Made by a program: the position numbers and the translations under genes. From Bacillota bacterium (GTDB lineage: Bacteria; Bacillota_I; Bacilli_A; Erysipelotrichales; Erysipelotrichaceae), in assembly GCA_030526175.1 (NCBI GenBank), contig JAUNDJ010000001.1, forward strand, positions 97,365 through 155,709: DNA of 58,345 bases, given 5' to 3'. Of this stretch, positions 1 to 11,342 are shown piece after piece (positions within the stretch are counted from its first letter, which is position 1; the number at the start of each line of letters is the position of its first letter). Under the pieces are notes generated by a model. It was not told the DNA's origin, did no database searches, and saw only the letters and a list, made by a program, of their open reading frames with translations.

Positions 1-2754
1 AACTTAAGTGGATTATTTGCTTCAAATATTGTTTCTGATTTTTATCAGCATGTAGATACACTTGCAGCTAGACTGGAGAAGTATCAAGAAAAAGGTAAAT
101 TGTATAGAGATGCGCCTATTTCTGATTTTGACTATACTGATGAATATAAATCAGAATTTGAAAGAGATCCGATTTTATCGAATATTGTTTCTGATTTATT
201 CGAATCGGAAAATTCGGTAATCATCGAAAGCTCTATACCTAATTCGGGAACATATGTTGAGTGGTTACATAATACCCCAATATTCCATATTAGTAAGGGA
301 AGACTTTTAAGTAAATCACTTATTTCTTCTATCCAATTGATAGATTGTTATTTTTAGAAACAACAAAATTATCCATTATCCGAATCAGATAAATTATAGA
401 AAGTTTTAGAATTAGTTCTAGGTACATCTATAAGTAAAGATCAGATTCCAGATTTACTACAAAATAAAGAAGTTTAGAAACAAATCAAAAAATCTAAACT
501 TATTTATCAATATGTACGTAATTTAGATAATGCTAATTTAGTTCATATTAAACGTCGAGGAAGATCTCAATTAGCTAAATATGTAGTTCCATTGAGTAAT
601 CGATCTGTGTACTATGAACCAGTTTCTAAAAATCCTTCAGAAAGAAGTCCTGAAAAAGAAGGAGATATTTTCGTACATAAGAATGTTCATTTAGAATTAA
701 TCAACGATTATTTAGATGAAATTGTTCCTGATCATGTTTTAATTCAGAATCTTAGTAATTACATAGATAAAGCTGCTACTAATTATGCAAATAGATTTGC
801 TAAAGATCCAACTGATGATTAGGAAATTCAAGCATTAAAGAATGAATTTTCTGAATTTATTAGTGCTATTAGAACAAAATCTAAAGCAGGTGCAAATTAT
901 GTAGAAGTTAGAGGTAAATCTTACGATTTAGAAGATACTTAGTATATAAGATTAATTGATGATACAGATGGTAAAGTTGTTTATTGTAAATTTAATATTC
1001 ACTCAATCAGTGAGCCTGTACTAAGCTGCAGATTTAAATTAGATGAACACTTTAAAAGAAGTCATACATTAAAATTATCTACTAGTTATGATTTAAGAAG
1101 TAAAACAACTTCTGATTACGAATATGAAACTACTTGGAATCCGGTAAAACACGCAGAACAAATTTCTTATGGCGATAAGCTGAAATTTTCTGAAGATGGT
1201 GAACCTTATTTGGTAAAAGATATAATTCTTAATAGTTAGAAAGAAATTGAATTAGTTTTAGAATTACTTACTGGTCAAAGATCAACTATTGTCAAACCAC
1301 TTAAATCCATTTCATCTAGATGTCAAGTACTAAAATCTACTGAAAATGAAAGAGTGGTGAATTCTGCATCGGAATTAAATGAATTAGATTTAGCAAATAT
1401 TGATGAAGATACTAAATTAAGTTTCTTGAAAAACTTAAAAATTGGTGATATCATTGTTTATAATGGTCAGGAATATAATTTTAGATCTTTGAGTTCTAAT
1501 TTCGTATCAGTATATTCTAAGAGAGATAAATCTGGTAATTCTATTTCTGCAATTAATATCTCCGACATTGATTCTATTAAAGTTCAATCAATAGCATCCA
1601 TTGATGAGCAATTTGCATTTTTGACATCTCAAAAATCGATCATGATATCTAAATCCGAATTTGAAAAGGATGGACTTTATTTATCAGATTTGCTAGATGG
1701 ATATTATATTTTGAACGAAAATCCTGGAGAGAATGGGGATAAAGAATTAGAAATTATCCCAACTTATGATGTTCCTGTAGGAAAAACAATCATTAAGTTT
1801 CCAAAGCTTAATTTTGTTGACGCTAATAGAGTTGGAGTTGTTAAAAGTATTTATGAATTATCTGTTGGCGATTACATTCTTGGATTTAATACGTCTCAAA
1901 ATACTACTCGTGTTTGGAAGATTCTAACAATAGATGGAGAAAATATCACAGGTATAGCTTCAGATTTTAACTTAGGATCAGATGGTCAAATTGTTCCAAC
2001 TGGAGAATTTAGTATCACCACTACATCTATACAAAATCTAAAGAAGGCTCATGGAATCTTATATAAACCAAATAATATAGGAGCTGTTAAAGAATCTACA
2101 ATTAGTGCTCCAGATGCTACAGTAAGTCTTTCAGCAAAAGGAAAAAAATTATTAGATACACTAGCTTCTAAATTTGGAACTACTATAAGATTTATTTCAG
2201 AAAGTACTTCTAATGATTTTGCAAGAGTTGTAAATGGAGAAGTTTAGATTAATACTGCAAAATATGAAGAATATAAAAATCAAACAGGAAAAGATATAAG
2301 TCTTGAGCAATACATCGCATTGCAAGCAACTCACGAGTTTACACACTTGATGCTCGCATATGTTAGAGCTAAAGATCCTGATTTGTATTATAAAATGATA
2401 AATGCAGTAAAAGAAAGTGATCTATTTAAAAATTCTTCAAATTTTGGATCTAATTACGAAACTATCACTAGTCAATCTGAAGAATTTATTGTTCGACAAA
2501 TTGAAAATCAGTTAGTTGAATAGTTGAGTAAAGGAAATGATCTGACTTCAGAAAATGTTCAATCTTATGTATTGACCGGATTCAGAATGCTTTTTGGATC
2601 ACCCAAAAATCTTAATAATTACGATCTCTATAATAAGATTAGTTCTGTACTCCCAGCATCTTTCTTTAGAACTCCATAGAATTATGCAGATATTACGATG
2701 ATAAAAAATAGATATATTTCTGATAAAGCATTAGAAAACATTAAATGTGATTAA
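1..2754 (+). CDS. Giant TAG-recoded late protein, 3' part, with zincin-like HEFTH motif (5' end outside window)
   Basis: Frame 1 is open from the first base to TAA at 2752 if TAG is read as Gln. TAG occurs nine times in frame (355, 397, 475, 820, 940, 1237, 2245, 2521, 2677). About 917 residues are visible and the start lies upstream of the window. An HEFTH motif (HExxH, zinc metallopeptidase signature) is encoded near 2332-2346, followed by a Glu-rich helical stretch that could supply further ligands. The rest is unrecognised and strongly hydrophilic. The gene runs with the next one with a 1-nt gap and away from the replication genes, so a late virion role, for example a protein ejected into the host, is inferred. 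I cannot assign a family beyond the zincin motif. Confidence 0.85.
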
Positions 2755-2755
2755 T

Positions 2756-5700
2756 ATGGCAGGTTGTATATATACATTACCAAATAATTCTACAATCGAA
2801 GGTCGTTCAATTGCTGAAATTCGTGATAAAGTTATCATGGCAGTAAACAATCAAGGAGTTGGCTCAGCACGAGCCAACTTCCTTTAGGACCTTAACTTTT
2901 TTCATAGTGCTGAAACTGCACAAATTGAAGCGGAATTAAAACATTTTGAAGAAGCGGGAGAAACACATTATGACGCAATTACTTCTGTAACTCCGCAAGA
3001 TTATAAATATAGTCAATCGGATTCGTCAGAAGAATTAAAAGAATATAAGTGGCTACGAAAGTTTAGTCAAAATTTTGGTACAATGCTTCACAATTGTATA
3101 GATACTTATGCTAAGTATAAAGATGGTCCTGAATTTAGACAAGCTGTTTCCGACTTAATTGAATATGTGAAAAATGAACAAATTAAATTAGGTTAGATTG
3201 AGTCTGCTAGATCTGGAGAAACTTTATATACTTAGTTGTCTAAAGCAAATAAGTCAGTTCAACGACGTGCAGATTTTGTGAAATTTGTTAACTTGGATAC
3301 TCTAGAACAATCAGTAGTAGAAACTGTTACAGGAATGTTTACAGGATCTGGATTATTGAGTTCAGGTAATTATAAAACTGAGTTAAATGTTTTTGATGAA
3401 AAAGCAGAACTTCAAGGTACAATTGACTTAATACTTTGGGATGAAGAGGGAAACGTAACTATTGTCGATTTTAAGACTATGTTAGAAGGATCCTTAATGT
3501 CTCCTATTACTAAGAAAAAACACTATACGCAGCTTGCTTTATATCGAAAAATCATTGCTACAAAATGTGGAATTCCGGAATCTAAAATTAAAATTCAAAA
3601 TGCAGTTTTAAATTATAGTCATAATTCTGGAGTTACTCTTGCTGATAATTTTATTGATATCGATAGAGAATTGGGTTAGTTCAAACCTGAATGTTTGCGA
3701 ATTATTGCTCAATATTTTCCAAAACAAGCAGTAGCTTTATCTTCGGAAGAGGCAAAAAAGAAACATGAGGAAGTTCAAGTTGCATCAAAACAACTGACAG
3801 ATGGACGTTTGGGATATCACTCTTCAAGAAAATCCATTGAAAATAAATTAAAAACTTGTTTAGATAATAATCAAGAATTTTATTTATTGGTTGCAGAAGG
3901 TGCTGTTAAAATTGTTAAAGATGGAGATAACACATATAAAATTATAGATTCTAGTAAAAAGCAAGTAATGGTTAATGAAGTCCCTCTTAAAGGTACTTTT
4001 GATGAAATCATAGATTATGAAATGAAAGCTATTGCGGAAAACAACGTAGCTACAGTTGAATCAATCTGTGATCTTCTGAAAAATCATAATTACGATGAAC
4101 TACGTTCATATTTTTACAAAAATCCGAAACGAAATAAATAGATGTGGATTGCTCTTTCTAGATACTTAACGGGAAATTGGTCATATATAGAAAATCCTGA
4201 TTTGGAATCTTTTGGAATTATTACAATGTATAACGAAGAATCTAAATCTTATGATTTCCTTGTATTAGTTTCGGATGCTGCTAACATGTAGCAAATTACC
4301 GATCCTAGAAAAAATATTCTAGACAATCTTTATCAAGATAAAAAATTATTAAAAGAGTATAGAGAATATTCAGATCTACCAGAAGCTTCAATTAAGAACA
4401 TGTATAAATTGCAAGCTTTAATTGCAATTGCTAAATTCAAAGATACTCTTGAAAAATCTGAAGATGGAAGTCCTATCACAATTGGAGCTCTGAGAACAAT
4501 AAGTACGTTATCTGGAGAGAATGATATGGGTATGGATACTGAAAGATTGCTAAAAGCTTATCAACTATTATCAATTGCTTGTAAAGAGCATCCTGATGAA
4601 ATGGTTAATCCTGAATAGTTTGAAGGAATTTTTTCAGACCTATAGACATTTAACTACCTAGATAATTTAAGTATTGCTGAGCAAGATGTTAAAGACGCTC
4701 TAAAAGTTGCAGTTGACTCTGGAATAGATGAAAAGATATCAATTCCTGACGAAATTACAAGAGATAAACTTGAACAAGTTCTTGTAGAACTTAAAACTGA
4801 ATATCCCGATGTTCAAGAAAAATCGAATAAATCGGAAGCATCAATTTTGTACGGATAGATAAGTTATTATCTATTAGCTTTAGACAAATTAGCAGTATCC
4901 GAAATGCATGAAATGCATTCAAGATCATTAACTGTTGCGGAATCACTAACCGCAGGAATTAATATTATATCTAGAGCTGAAACTGCAAAATTTGCAAAAC
5001 GAGGATTGTATTTGACTGCAGTTGCCCAAGGTTTGAATACTAGTATTTCTTATGCCAATCCTGATGAATTGATAAGAAGAACTAATCTTCTATTTAATGC
5101 GTATAGTCAATAGATTGCTCAATCAATGACAAAAGACGTTCTTGAACTTAACAATGCAATTAAAAACTGGTTCAAGTCTTTAAATATTGCACTTGATGGG
5201 GCCATTGGATATCACGATCCTTATTATAAACGACTGATGCAAGAAGAAAATGGAAAAATCAGCAAGGATATGCTTTTTAAAAATCCATATAAAGATTCTG
5301 GATTCGTTAACGATGAAGAAAAGTACGCTCTAGAAGTTTTACTCTGGACAATAAACAGATGTAGAATGAAGAATCTTGCTGATGATGTTAGAAGTTTATC
5401 TTATGCAGAATTAACTAAAGCTGAAAACAAATCTAAGTTTAGTTCTTATAAGAATTTGTTGTCATTGGATACAACATTCTTACAAATTCCACTTCTAGAA
5501 CAGCATGGTGCTAAAGGAGCTCTTACTGGATTAGTCAAAGTAGTTACTGGAGAGAAGAAGATTGCATAGTTCTGTTAGGATCGTATAAATAACTGGAGAC
5601 AATATGTAGATCCTAGTATGCTCTCTGAAGAGCAAGCTATGGAACGAAACGAGCGTGCTAAAAATCTTGAATACTATAACAGATTTGAGGAAAATAACAA

Positions 5701-7423
5701 GAAGCGCGCAGAGCGTGTTCGTAATCATGATGTATCTGATTGGAATATAAATTTAAATAGATTGGCAGTTGAGTACGTTGGCGAATTTTATAAGACTCAA
5801 TATTTTACTAAATTCTTAAATAAAGTTGATAAACAGTTAGCAGTTGTAAAAATTATGGAACTTGTTACAGGAAAAGATCTTTCTAATCAATTCCAGACTT
5901 TAACAGATAGTGTTAAAATTAAGGTTTATAACTCTAATATTACTGACGAAGAAGATGAGGATTTATTAAGATTTACTGGTGGATTAAAGCATTTAGCCAG
6001 CTTAACTAAAATTGCAATTCGTCCAGGTATCTTCATGAAAGAAATGTTATTAGGTAGAATTAGAAATACTTCTACTATCTTAACAAAAAATATTGTTAAC
6101 GATAATAACATTACCATGGAGAACTTGAGACACGGTACTGCAATCGCATTCGGTCTAGATAAATTTGGATTAAATGATGATCAGAAAGCAATTGATACTG
6201 GCCCAGGTGATTATTGGTTTGCTAATTTAATTAATAATACTTATCTGATTAATGATAGAGATATTAATATTTTAGGAGAACAATTTACATATGACCGCTA
6301 CGGAACTGCAAACTGGGGATCGAGAATGCTATATTTAAATACAGTTCAACCTGACTGGTTTAATCGTATGGCTATTTTCTTGGCTAAGATGGATGCCGAT
6401 GGAACTCTTGATGCACACAGCAGAGATAAAAATGGAAACTTGGTTTATGATATTGCTAAAGATAAGCGATTCTCATATTTCTGGGAATTTAGAAAAAATC
6501 CAGATGGGGCTGTAGACAAGAAGAAATTCATGGAACAAAAGTCTCTTTATAAATTAAAGATGCGCTAGTTCAAAGATGAAGGTTTCACAAATCCGGATGG
6601 ATCTGTATTAGATGATTCAGGTGAAAATGGTCATTATGATCCACTTCCTAGAGCATATACTTCCATAGAAAATGACTCTATAAAAGAATAGATTGGTCTA
6701 ATCTACGGTTATTATACTCACGAAGAACGTGCTAATTATCAGAAAGGATTATGGTGGAACTTACAGACTTAGTTCTTAACTTTCTTCCCAGCAGAAGTTC
6801 GTAAATATCTAGCAGATGGTCAAACAGAATCAGCTGTTTCTAAAGTAGTTCACGTTGAAGCTCCAACGGTAGATAAAGAAACTGGAGGTAAAAAACTTTA
6901 TTGGAAAAAGGCACCTAATGGATTGACTAAAAAGGTTACTACTAAAAATGATAGTGGCCTTGATCCTGAAACTAATAAACAATTGGAGCCTGTTTTAGAA
7001 AGAGTTTCTTGTCCAGTACAAGGTCTAGCTACAGGAACTATTAAGACAATTGGTCGTGTTTGTAGAGGTGATTTTAAAGAAATTGTTGAAGACGAAGATG
7101 CTTGGAACAAAACTAAGCTATTTTTATTTAATTTACTTTTTGCAGCCTTGATTGCCGCGTTAGTTAAAATGTTTGCTTCAATGTCTACTACAGACGCAAA
7201 AGCAGTTAATGTAATTGCTTCTACGATTGAAAAAACTGGTAATGAATTAAACTTCTTTGAATCAGTTATCAAGCCTGTGGGAAACTTCGGAAACGTCGGA
7301 GTCGACTTTGCTAAAGATATTTTTAAAGATGCTGTATCTAGTATTAAATCTGAAAATACTGATTTGCTCGCATTCTCTAAAAAAGTTGCGCCTCTTATGA
7401 AAGAGATAGACTTGATAGGTTAA
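2756..7423 (+). CDS. Giant TAG-recoded late protein with PD-(D/E)XK nuclease-like segment
   Basis: ATG at 2756 follows the previous TAA by one base. The frame is open to TAA at 7421 only if about 15 TAG codons are read as Gln, giving 1,555 residues. Around residues 205-245 a segment shows the PD-(D/E)XK nuclease pattern: GTIDLI (Asp near 224) followed by VDFKT (D-x-K near 238-240). The middle is long, charged and helical. Near the C-terminus an uninterrupted hydrophobic stretch (FLFNLLFAALIAALVK, coded near 7123-7170) looks like a membrane helix. The combination of nuclease-like and membrane-like segments in a huge late protein suggests a polyvalent virion or ejected protein; that role is inference. 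With standard code this gene would appear as eight or more fragments. Confidence 0.85.
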
Positions 7424-7428
7424 AAAAA

Positions 7429-7468
7429 ATACCCCACCACTCGGACGAATATCCGGGTGATGGGGTAT
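7429..7468. terminator. Bidirectional intrinsic terminator between convergent blocks
   Basis: An 18-bp inverted repeat (7429-7446 with 7451-7468, a few G-U pairs) encloses a GAAT loop. It starts within the A8 run after the late gene stop, so on the minus strand the hairpin is followed by U8, the classical intrinsic form. It sits exactly between the plus-strand late genes and the minus-strand block and probably ends transcription from both sides. Confidence 0.9.
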
Positions 7469-7474
7469 AATTGT

Positions 7475-7744
7475 TTAAATTTCGAAATAATAACGTTTAA
7501 TCAATATATGATTTTGGTCATATAACGATTCAATTTGACATTCAGATTGATGAGAAGCAATAGAGTTCAATAGATAATCCCAATCGATCGGCATTCCTGA
7601 TCGAGCGAGGACAATTAATTTATCAATATCAGAATCAGAAACTTCTCGATTATAATATAACCGATAGTATTCTTTAATAATTAATGGTGCGTCATCAATA
7701 CCAATGATATTGGTTTCGCACCATTTTTTTAATATTTCTTTCAT
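7475..7744 (-). CDS. Hypothetical protein, 89 aa
   Basis: Last gene of the minus-strand block, ending only a few bases from the convergent terminator. Its ATG overlaps the TGA of the 7741-7899 gene (ATGA), indicating translational coupling. The product is helical, with an acidic middle and an aromatic C-terminus. No family recognised. Confidence 0.7.
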   Translation of the reverse strand: MKEILKKWCETNIIGIDDAPLIIKEYYRLYYNREVSDSDIDKLIVLARSGMPIDWDYLLNSIASHQSECQIESLYDQNHILIKRYYFEI

Positions 7745-7899
7745 AGTTCAATTTTGTATTTGTCTTCGATTTTATCGATAGTATAATCCACTACGTCTTT
7801 GATTAATTCTAAAACGGATGGAATCATTTCGTCAACAGGAGTACCATGTTGCTCACAAAATTGTTCTGTCCAGAACTTAACTAATTCCTTTTTCTTCAT
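7741..7899 (-). CDS. Small hypothetical protein, 52 aa
   Basis: ATG at 7899 to TGA at 7741. It begins MKKKELVKFWTEQF and continues as an acidic helical protein. It overlaps the coiled-coil gene upstream by 23 nt and couples by ATGA to the next gene. The reading frame fills an otherwise empty gap between two genes, which supports it. No family recognised. Confidence 0.65.
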   Translation of the reverse strand: MKKKELVKFWTEQFCEQHGTPVDEMIPSVLELIKDVVDYTIDKIEDKYKIEL

Positions 7900-8320
7900 T
7901 TAGTTTTAATAATTGTGTGATTGCTGCATCTCGTTGTTTGAGTGCTAATTCAAGATCCTTCTGAAGTTTATCGACTTCATCCTGATGTTTCTTATTCAAG
8001 TCAGCAATAACCGGAACTTCTTTAAGTTTAGTTAAATCTTCACTATACTTTGCAGTAATCTTATCGACAACTTGTTTATAGTCATCTGACAACTTTAAAG
8101 CTTGCCTGAGTTCAGATTTAAGTCTTAGATTTTCCTCATGCAGTTTTGCATTCTTTTCTTTAGTCTCCTTTATTTTAGGAGCTTGTTCATCTTCGAGTTC
8201 TTGAATATACGATTCAGCCTCGCCAAGTTTGAGTTTTAACTTTTTGATAAGAGCATCAGCTGCTTGTAGTTGATGATTCTCTGTCAAATGACATCTGTAT
8301 TTAATGTTAATAGTATCCAT
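7877..8320 (-). CDS. Coiled-coil protein, 147 aa
   Basis: From about residue 18 to the end the sequence is almost pure charged heptad-like repeats rich in K, E, L and Q, so a long coiled coil is expected. There is no signal peptide or membrane segment. It lies just downstream of the sigma factor gene in the same direction. A scaffold or partner role is possible but not shown by the sequence. Confidence 0.75.
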   Translation of the reverse strand: MDTINIKYRCHLTENHQLQAADALIKKLKLKLGEAESYIQELEDEQAPKIKETKEKNAKLHEENLRLKSELRQALKLSDDYKQVVDKITAKYSEDLTKLKEVPVIADLNKKHQDEVDKLQKDLELALKQRDAAITQLLKLNEEKGIS

Positions 8321-8350
8321 TTTACTTGCGGGCTTATACGTACCCTAACA

Positions 8351-9217
8351 TTAACCAAGATACTTCTTTAGTATCTCTACATTTTGAGATTTTCGAATTT
8401 TATCAATAGCTCGGTTCTTAATTTGTCTTACTCTTTCAACAGTAATGTTTAATTCCAAACTGAGATCATCTACTCCCTTTTCTTCATATAGTCCAAAGAT
8501 ACTACATAAAATATAAGTTTCAATATCAGATAGATTAGTAAACACCTGTTTTAAATCATTAGACAAAGAATCATTCATTAAAAGTAAATCAGGTCGAAGA
8601 TTAACATCTTTAGACGGTATAACATCTTCTAAAGTCATTGTTTCATCTTCAGCTGTAGGAGAATTAAGAGACGAAGATCCTGTAAAGAATTGCTTATTAA
8701 CATAATCTTCTACTGCGTCAGTATCTAAACCAGTTAATTCTACTAGTTCAGTTATCGACGGTTTTCTTTCGTACTCCTGTTCAAATTTCTCTGAAGCTTT
8801 ATTGATTTTACTAATAACACTTGATTGACTTACAGGAATTCGAACAACTTTACCAAGGTCTGCAATTGCTTTCATGATTGATTGTCTTATCCACCATACG
8901 GCGTAAGAAATAAACTTGAATCCACGAGTTGGATCAAATTTCCCTACCGCTTTAATAAGTCCTAAATTACCTTCATTGATTAAATCGACTAATGGTAATC
9001 CTTGATTTTGATATTGTTTCGCAACAGTAACAACAAATCGAAGATTAGAATTAATTAATTTTTCTTTTGCGTTTTGGTCGCCAGCAACAATAAGTTGAAC
9101 CAGCTCATCCTCTTCATCAGAGGATAAGACTGGATACTTGTTGATTTCTTTTAAATAGATTCGAAGTGAGTCTGAACTTCTATCAGTGTAAATTTGTTTG
9201 ACTTTAAAAGATTCCAT
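8351..9217 (-). CDS. RNA polymerase sigma-70 family factor (RpoD-like)
   Basis: A 288-aa protein with recognisable sigma regions: region 1.2 (LRIYLKEINKYPVLSSDEE, residues about 18-36), region 2 with LVDLINEGNLGLIKAVGKFD and FISYAVWWIRQSI (the 2.3/2.4 core-binding and -10 recognition segments), region 3, and region 4 with the VERVRQIKNRAIDKIR helix-turn-helix. This is the short layout of Bacteroidetes housekeeping sigma factors. The ATG overlaps the ligase stop (TAATG). It would bind host RNA polymerase and redirect it to phage promoters; that target set is inferred. Confidence in the family is very high. Confidence 0.95.
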   Translation of the reverse strand: MESFKVKQIYTDRSSDSLRIYLKEINKYPVLSSDEEDELVQLIVAGDQNAKEKLINSNLRFVVTVAKQYQNQGLPLVDLINEGNLGLIKAVGKFDPTRGFKFISYAVWWIRQSIMKAIADLGKVVRIPVSQSSVISKINKASEKFEQEYERKPSITELVELTGLDTDAVEDYVNKQFFTGSSSLNSPTAEDETMTLEDVIPSKDVNLRPDLLLMNDSLSNDLKQVFTNLSDIETYILCSIFGLYEEKGVDDLSLELNITVERVRQIKNRAIDKIRKSQNVEILKKYLG

Positions 9218-11342
9218 TATTCATCAGTAGGACGAACATGCTGAAATACCGGCTGAAGCGGAACTCCGTCTTCCGAATAGTAGAAGAATGTACAGGTAGC
9301 CATCTTGCCAATAAATTCACCACGGTTATTAAGATACTCAATCTTAGATTCAGCAGGACCTATTGGTTTAGCCTGGAATTCCTTTCCATCAACAGTCTTT
9401 AAAGTGAAACACATGTCTTCAGGTCTTAGACCTTCTTTTACACCAACAATTTCAAATTCTCCATCCTTTCTCTCTTTCATTTTCAAGAGATACAAAGCGG
9501 ATCGTTTGTTAATTCCATACTCTTTATCTTCTGTGCGAGCACATAAACCTTCAAAACCCTCTTTCACATACTTATCATGTTCTTTCTTAATAGTAAGATA
9601 GCCATTGAGTTTAACGTGATCGACAATTTTGATTTTAGAGTCTTCTGGGAATAACTCTTTCATAGCCATGAGCACTTGATAGCGATCCTTAAAAGGATCC
9701 TTACTTACATAATCATATACCCAATACTCTAAGTTGTTACACTCGTCACTCCATTCCTTTAGTCTAGCAGTGCCAGAAATGCGCTGTAAGGGCCAATTGA
9801 CATCGTGCTTGTACAATTCGCCATCGAGAATAAGATCAGGGCTCTGACGAAAGATTTCGAGCAATACAGGATCTTCTCTCAAATGTTTGGTTGCGACATT
9901 ATAATCTTTACCACCACGAGAAGCAGTAAGGATCATTCCGTCTTTATAATACATTAAACATCTTACCAAATTTGTTATCCTAGAGGCTCTTTATCCTCTA
10001 GATCTGCAGATTCTTTATTCTCTGCAGTTCGGACTATATCTTTTCTATCAACATAATTTAAAATATTTTTACAAAACAATTCAAGTTCTTCTCGAGAAGC
10101 ATCATTTTTCATAGTATTTGCTAATCTAGATATAACTGCAACATTTCCTTTTACATATCCTTTACTTGAATCAATCCGATCTAACGAATATGAATCAAAT
10201 GCAGCTTTTTCTTCATGTGCACAGAGTGGAATATTTAGAATCGGACATTTTTCTGGAATAATTATATCATCCAGATCAATATTGAATTCTAAATTTTTAT
10301 CTTGAGCTCTTGTTTTTGCACCATACCAGAGTCTATATCTAGGATCTTGAGTTTTTAATTTTTTATTTTCTGCTTTAACTCGATTTTTATGATGCTCTAG
10401 TCTAGAACCACCCTCTTCTTTTAGTTTTGTAAAATATCGTTTATTTCTTTCCGCTGTAGTTTTTCTCCACTCTAAGTCTGTTAATCTTCGATTCCGTTCA
10501 TATTCAGATCTTTGCTCTTTATGACTTTGCCTATATACTCTTTTTTTAGCATCTAAGCAATTTTTACATTGAGCGGTTAATCCGTCTTTTTTAACTCGAC
10601 GGTCTCGATAAAATTCAGTTAGAGGTTTTTCTATACCACAACATGTGCATACTTTAGTTTGACTTTCCATAATATTATATTTTTTATTATATACAAATAT
10701 AATATATCTAACTCCGTCAAATAAGTAGTCTTAGAAATAATTAAATTATATAATAGAATCCCATTTTCGTGGAACTACTTGGCGGTCTGTCAAGAGTTCT
10801 AGTCTCTACACCTGAATAAACTTCCATTTATTCTCGGCTCGGTATTCTCATCACAGAGTTCACCGAATTTAAGGGATTTAACGACGGCATAAGTTTTTAG
10901 GTTCACCGTCGAGCTTTCTGCTTACATAGAGATCTTGTTCCCAGACATCTGGTGCACATTGATCTCCAAGTTTAGCCAACATTGGCTTTGGAACTCCTGA
11001 TGTATCACTTACAAAGTCACCACCTAGAAGTTCTTTTATTTCGTCTTCAGTAAGTTCTGAATACTTTTTCTTAGTAAGAAGTGAGAGCTTTACATATCCT
11101 TTATTTAGATACTCTTCTACAATATGATTATACTGTAGAGATGCTTGCTGTGCAACAGTTCGTTTTGCTTTTCCTTCTTTAATAAAAAGTACAGGTTGGT
11201 CAGTTTCCTTTCCACCATATTGACCAGTCATACGGAGAATGCTGTAAACATCTCCGTATGGGTTCTGATCAAGTTGAACTCTAATTCTCTGAATACGATT
11301 TTTAGCGTTAATAGTTACTAAATATTCTTCTCGAATTATCAT
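9217..11342 (-). CDS. ATP-dependent DNA ligase, split by a group I intron
   Basis: Two exons, 11342-10905 and 9966-9217, join in frame to 395 codons including the TAA stop. Exon 1 ends in KLDG, the ligase motif I with the AMP-accepting Lys, and exon 2 continues VRC, restoring the motif as K-L-D-G-V-R. Exon 2 carries further nucleotidyltransferase motifs (LDGELY, EGLCAR, YLLKMK) and an OB-like C-terminal part. The start ATG overlaps the dUTPase TGA (ATGA). The enzyme would seal nicks during phage replication. Without splicing, translation of exon 1 runs eight codons into the intron and stops, so splicing is required for activity. Confidence 0.92.
9967..10904 (-). mobile_element. Group I intron in DNA ligase gene (938 nt)
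   Basis: The upstream exon ends in T (10905) and the intron ends in G (9967), the group I splice-site rule; removal restores ligase motif I. A candidate P7 5' strand GAGACTA lies near 10800-10815 and its partner ATAGTC within the GATATAGTCC motif near 10035. A short stable hairpin (GAATAAA with TTTATTC) lies near 10810-10835. The intron encodes an HNH endonuclease whose last codons overlap the 3' part of the ribozyme. Confidence 0.88.
9975..10670 (-). CDS. HNH homing endonuclease in ligase intron
   Basis: 231 aa. The N-terminus has a Cys-rich zinc-finger-like segment (CTCCGIEKPLTEFYRD and QCKNCLDAKK), the middle is strongly basic, and residues about 165-195 contain the phage HNH signature SLDRIDSSKGYVKGNV. 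It would cut intronless ligase alleles and drive spread of the intron. The C-terminal 30 residues (DIVRT onward) are translated from the ribozyme P7/P9 region and may be tolerated rather than functional. TAA stop eight bases from the 3' splice site. Confidence 0.88.
   Translation of the reverse strand: MESQTKVCTCCGIEKPLTEFYRDRRVKKDGLTAQCKNCLDAKKRVYRQSHKEQRSEYERNRRLTDLEWRKTTAERNKRYFTKLKEEGGSRLEHHKNRVKAENKKLKTQDPRYRLWYGAKTRAQDKNLEFNIDLDDIIIPEKCPILNIPLCAHEEKAAFDSYSLDRIDSSKGYVKGNVAVISRLANTMKNDASREELELFCKNILNYVDRKDIVRTAENKESADLEDKEPLG

Noticed and set aside
10671..10740. TATATTTG before the ligase-intron HNH gene as a promoter
   Set aside because: It fits the -7 element but a TTTG lies only 16 bases upstream and the start is about 25 bases away, unlike the two strong promoters.
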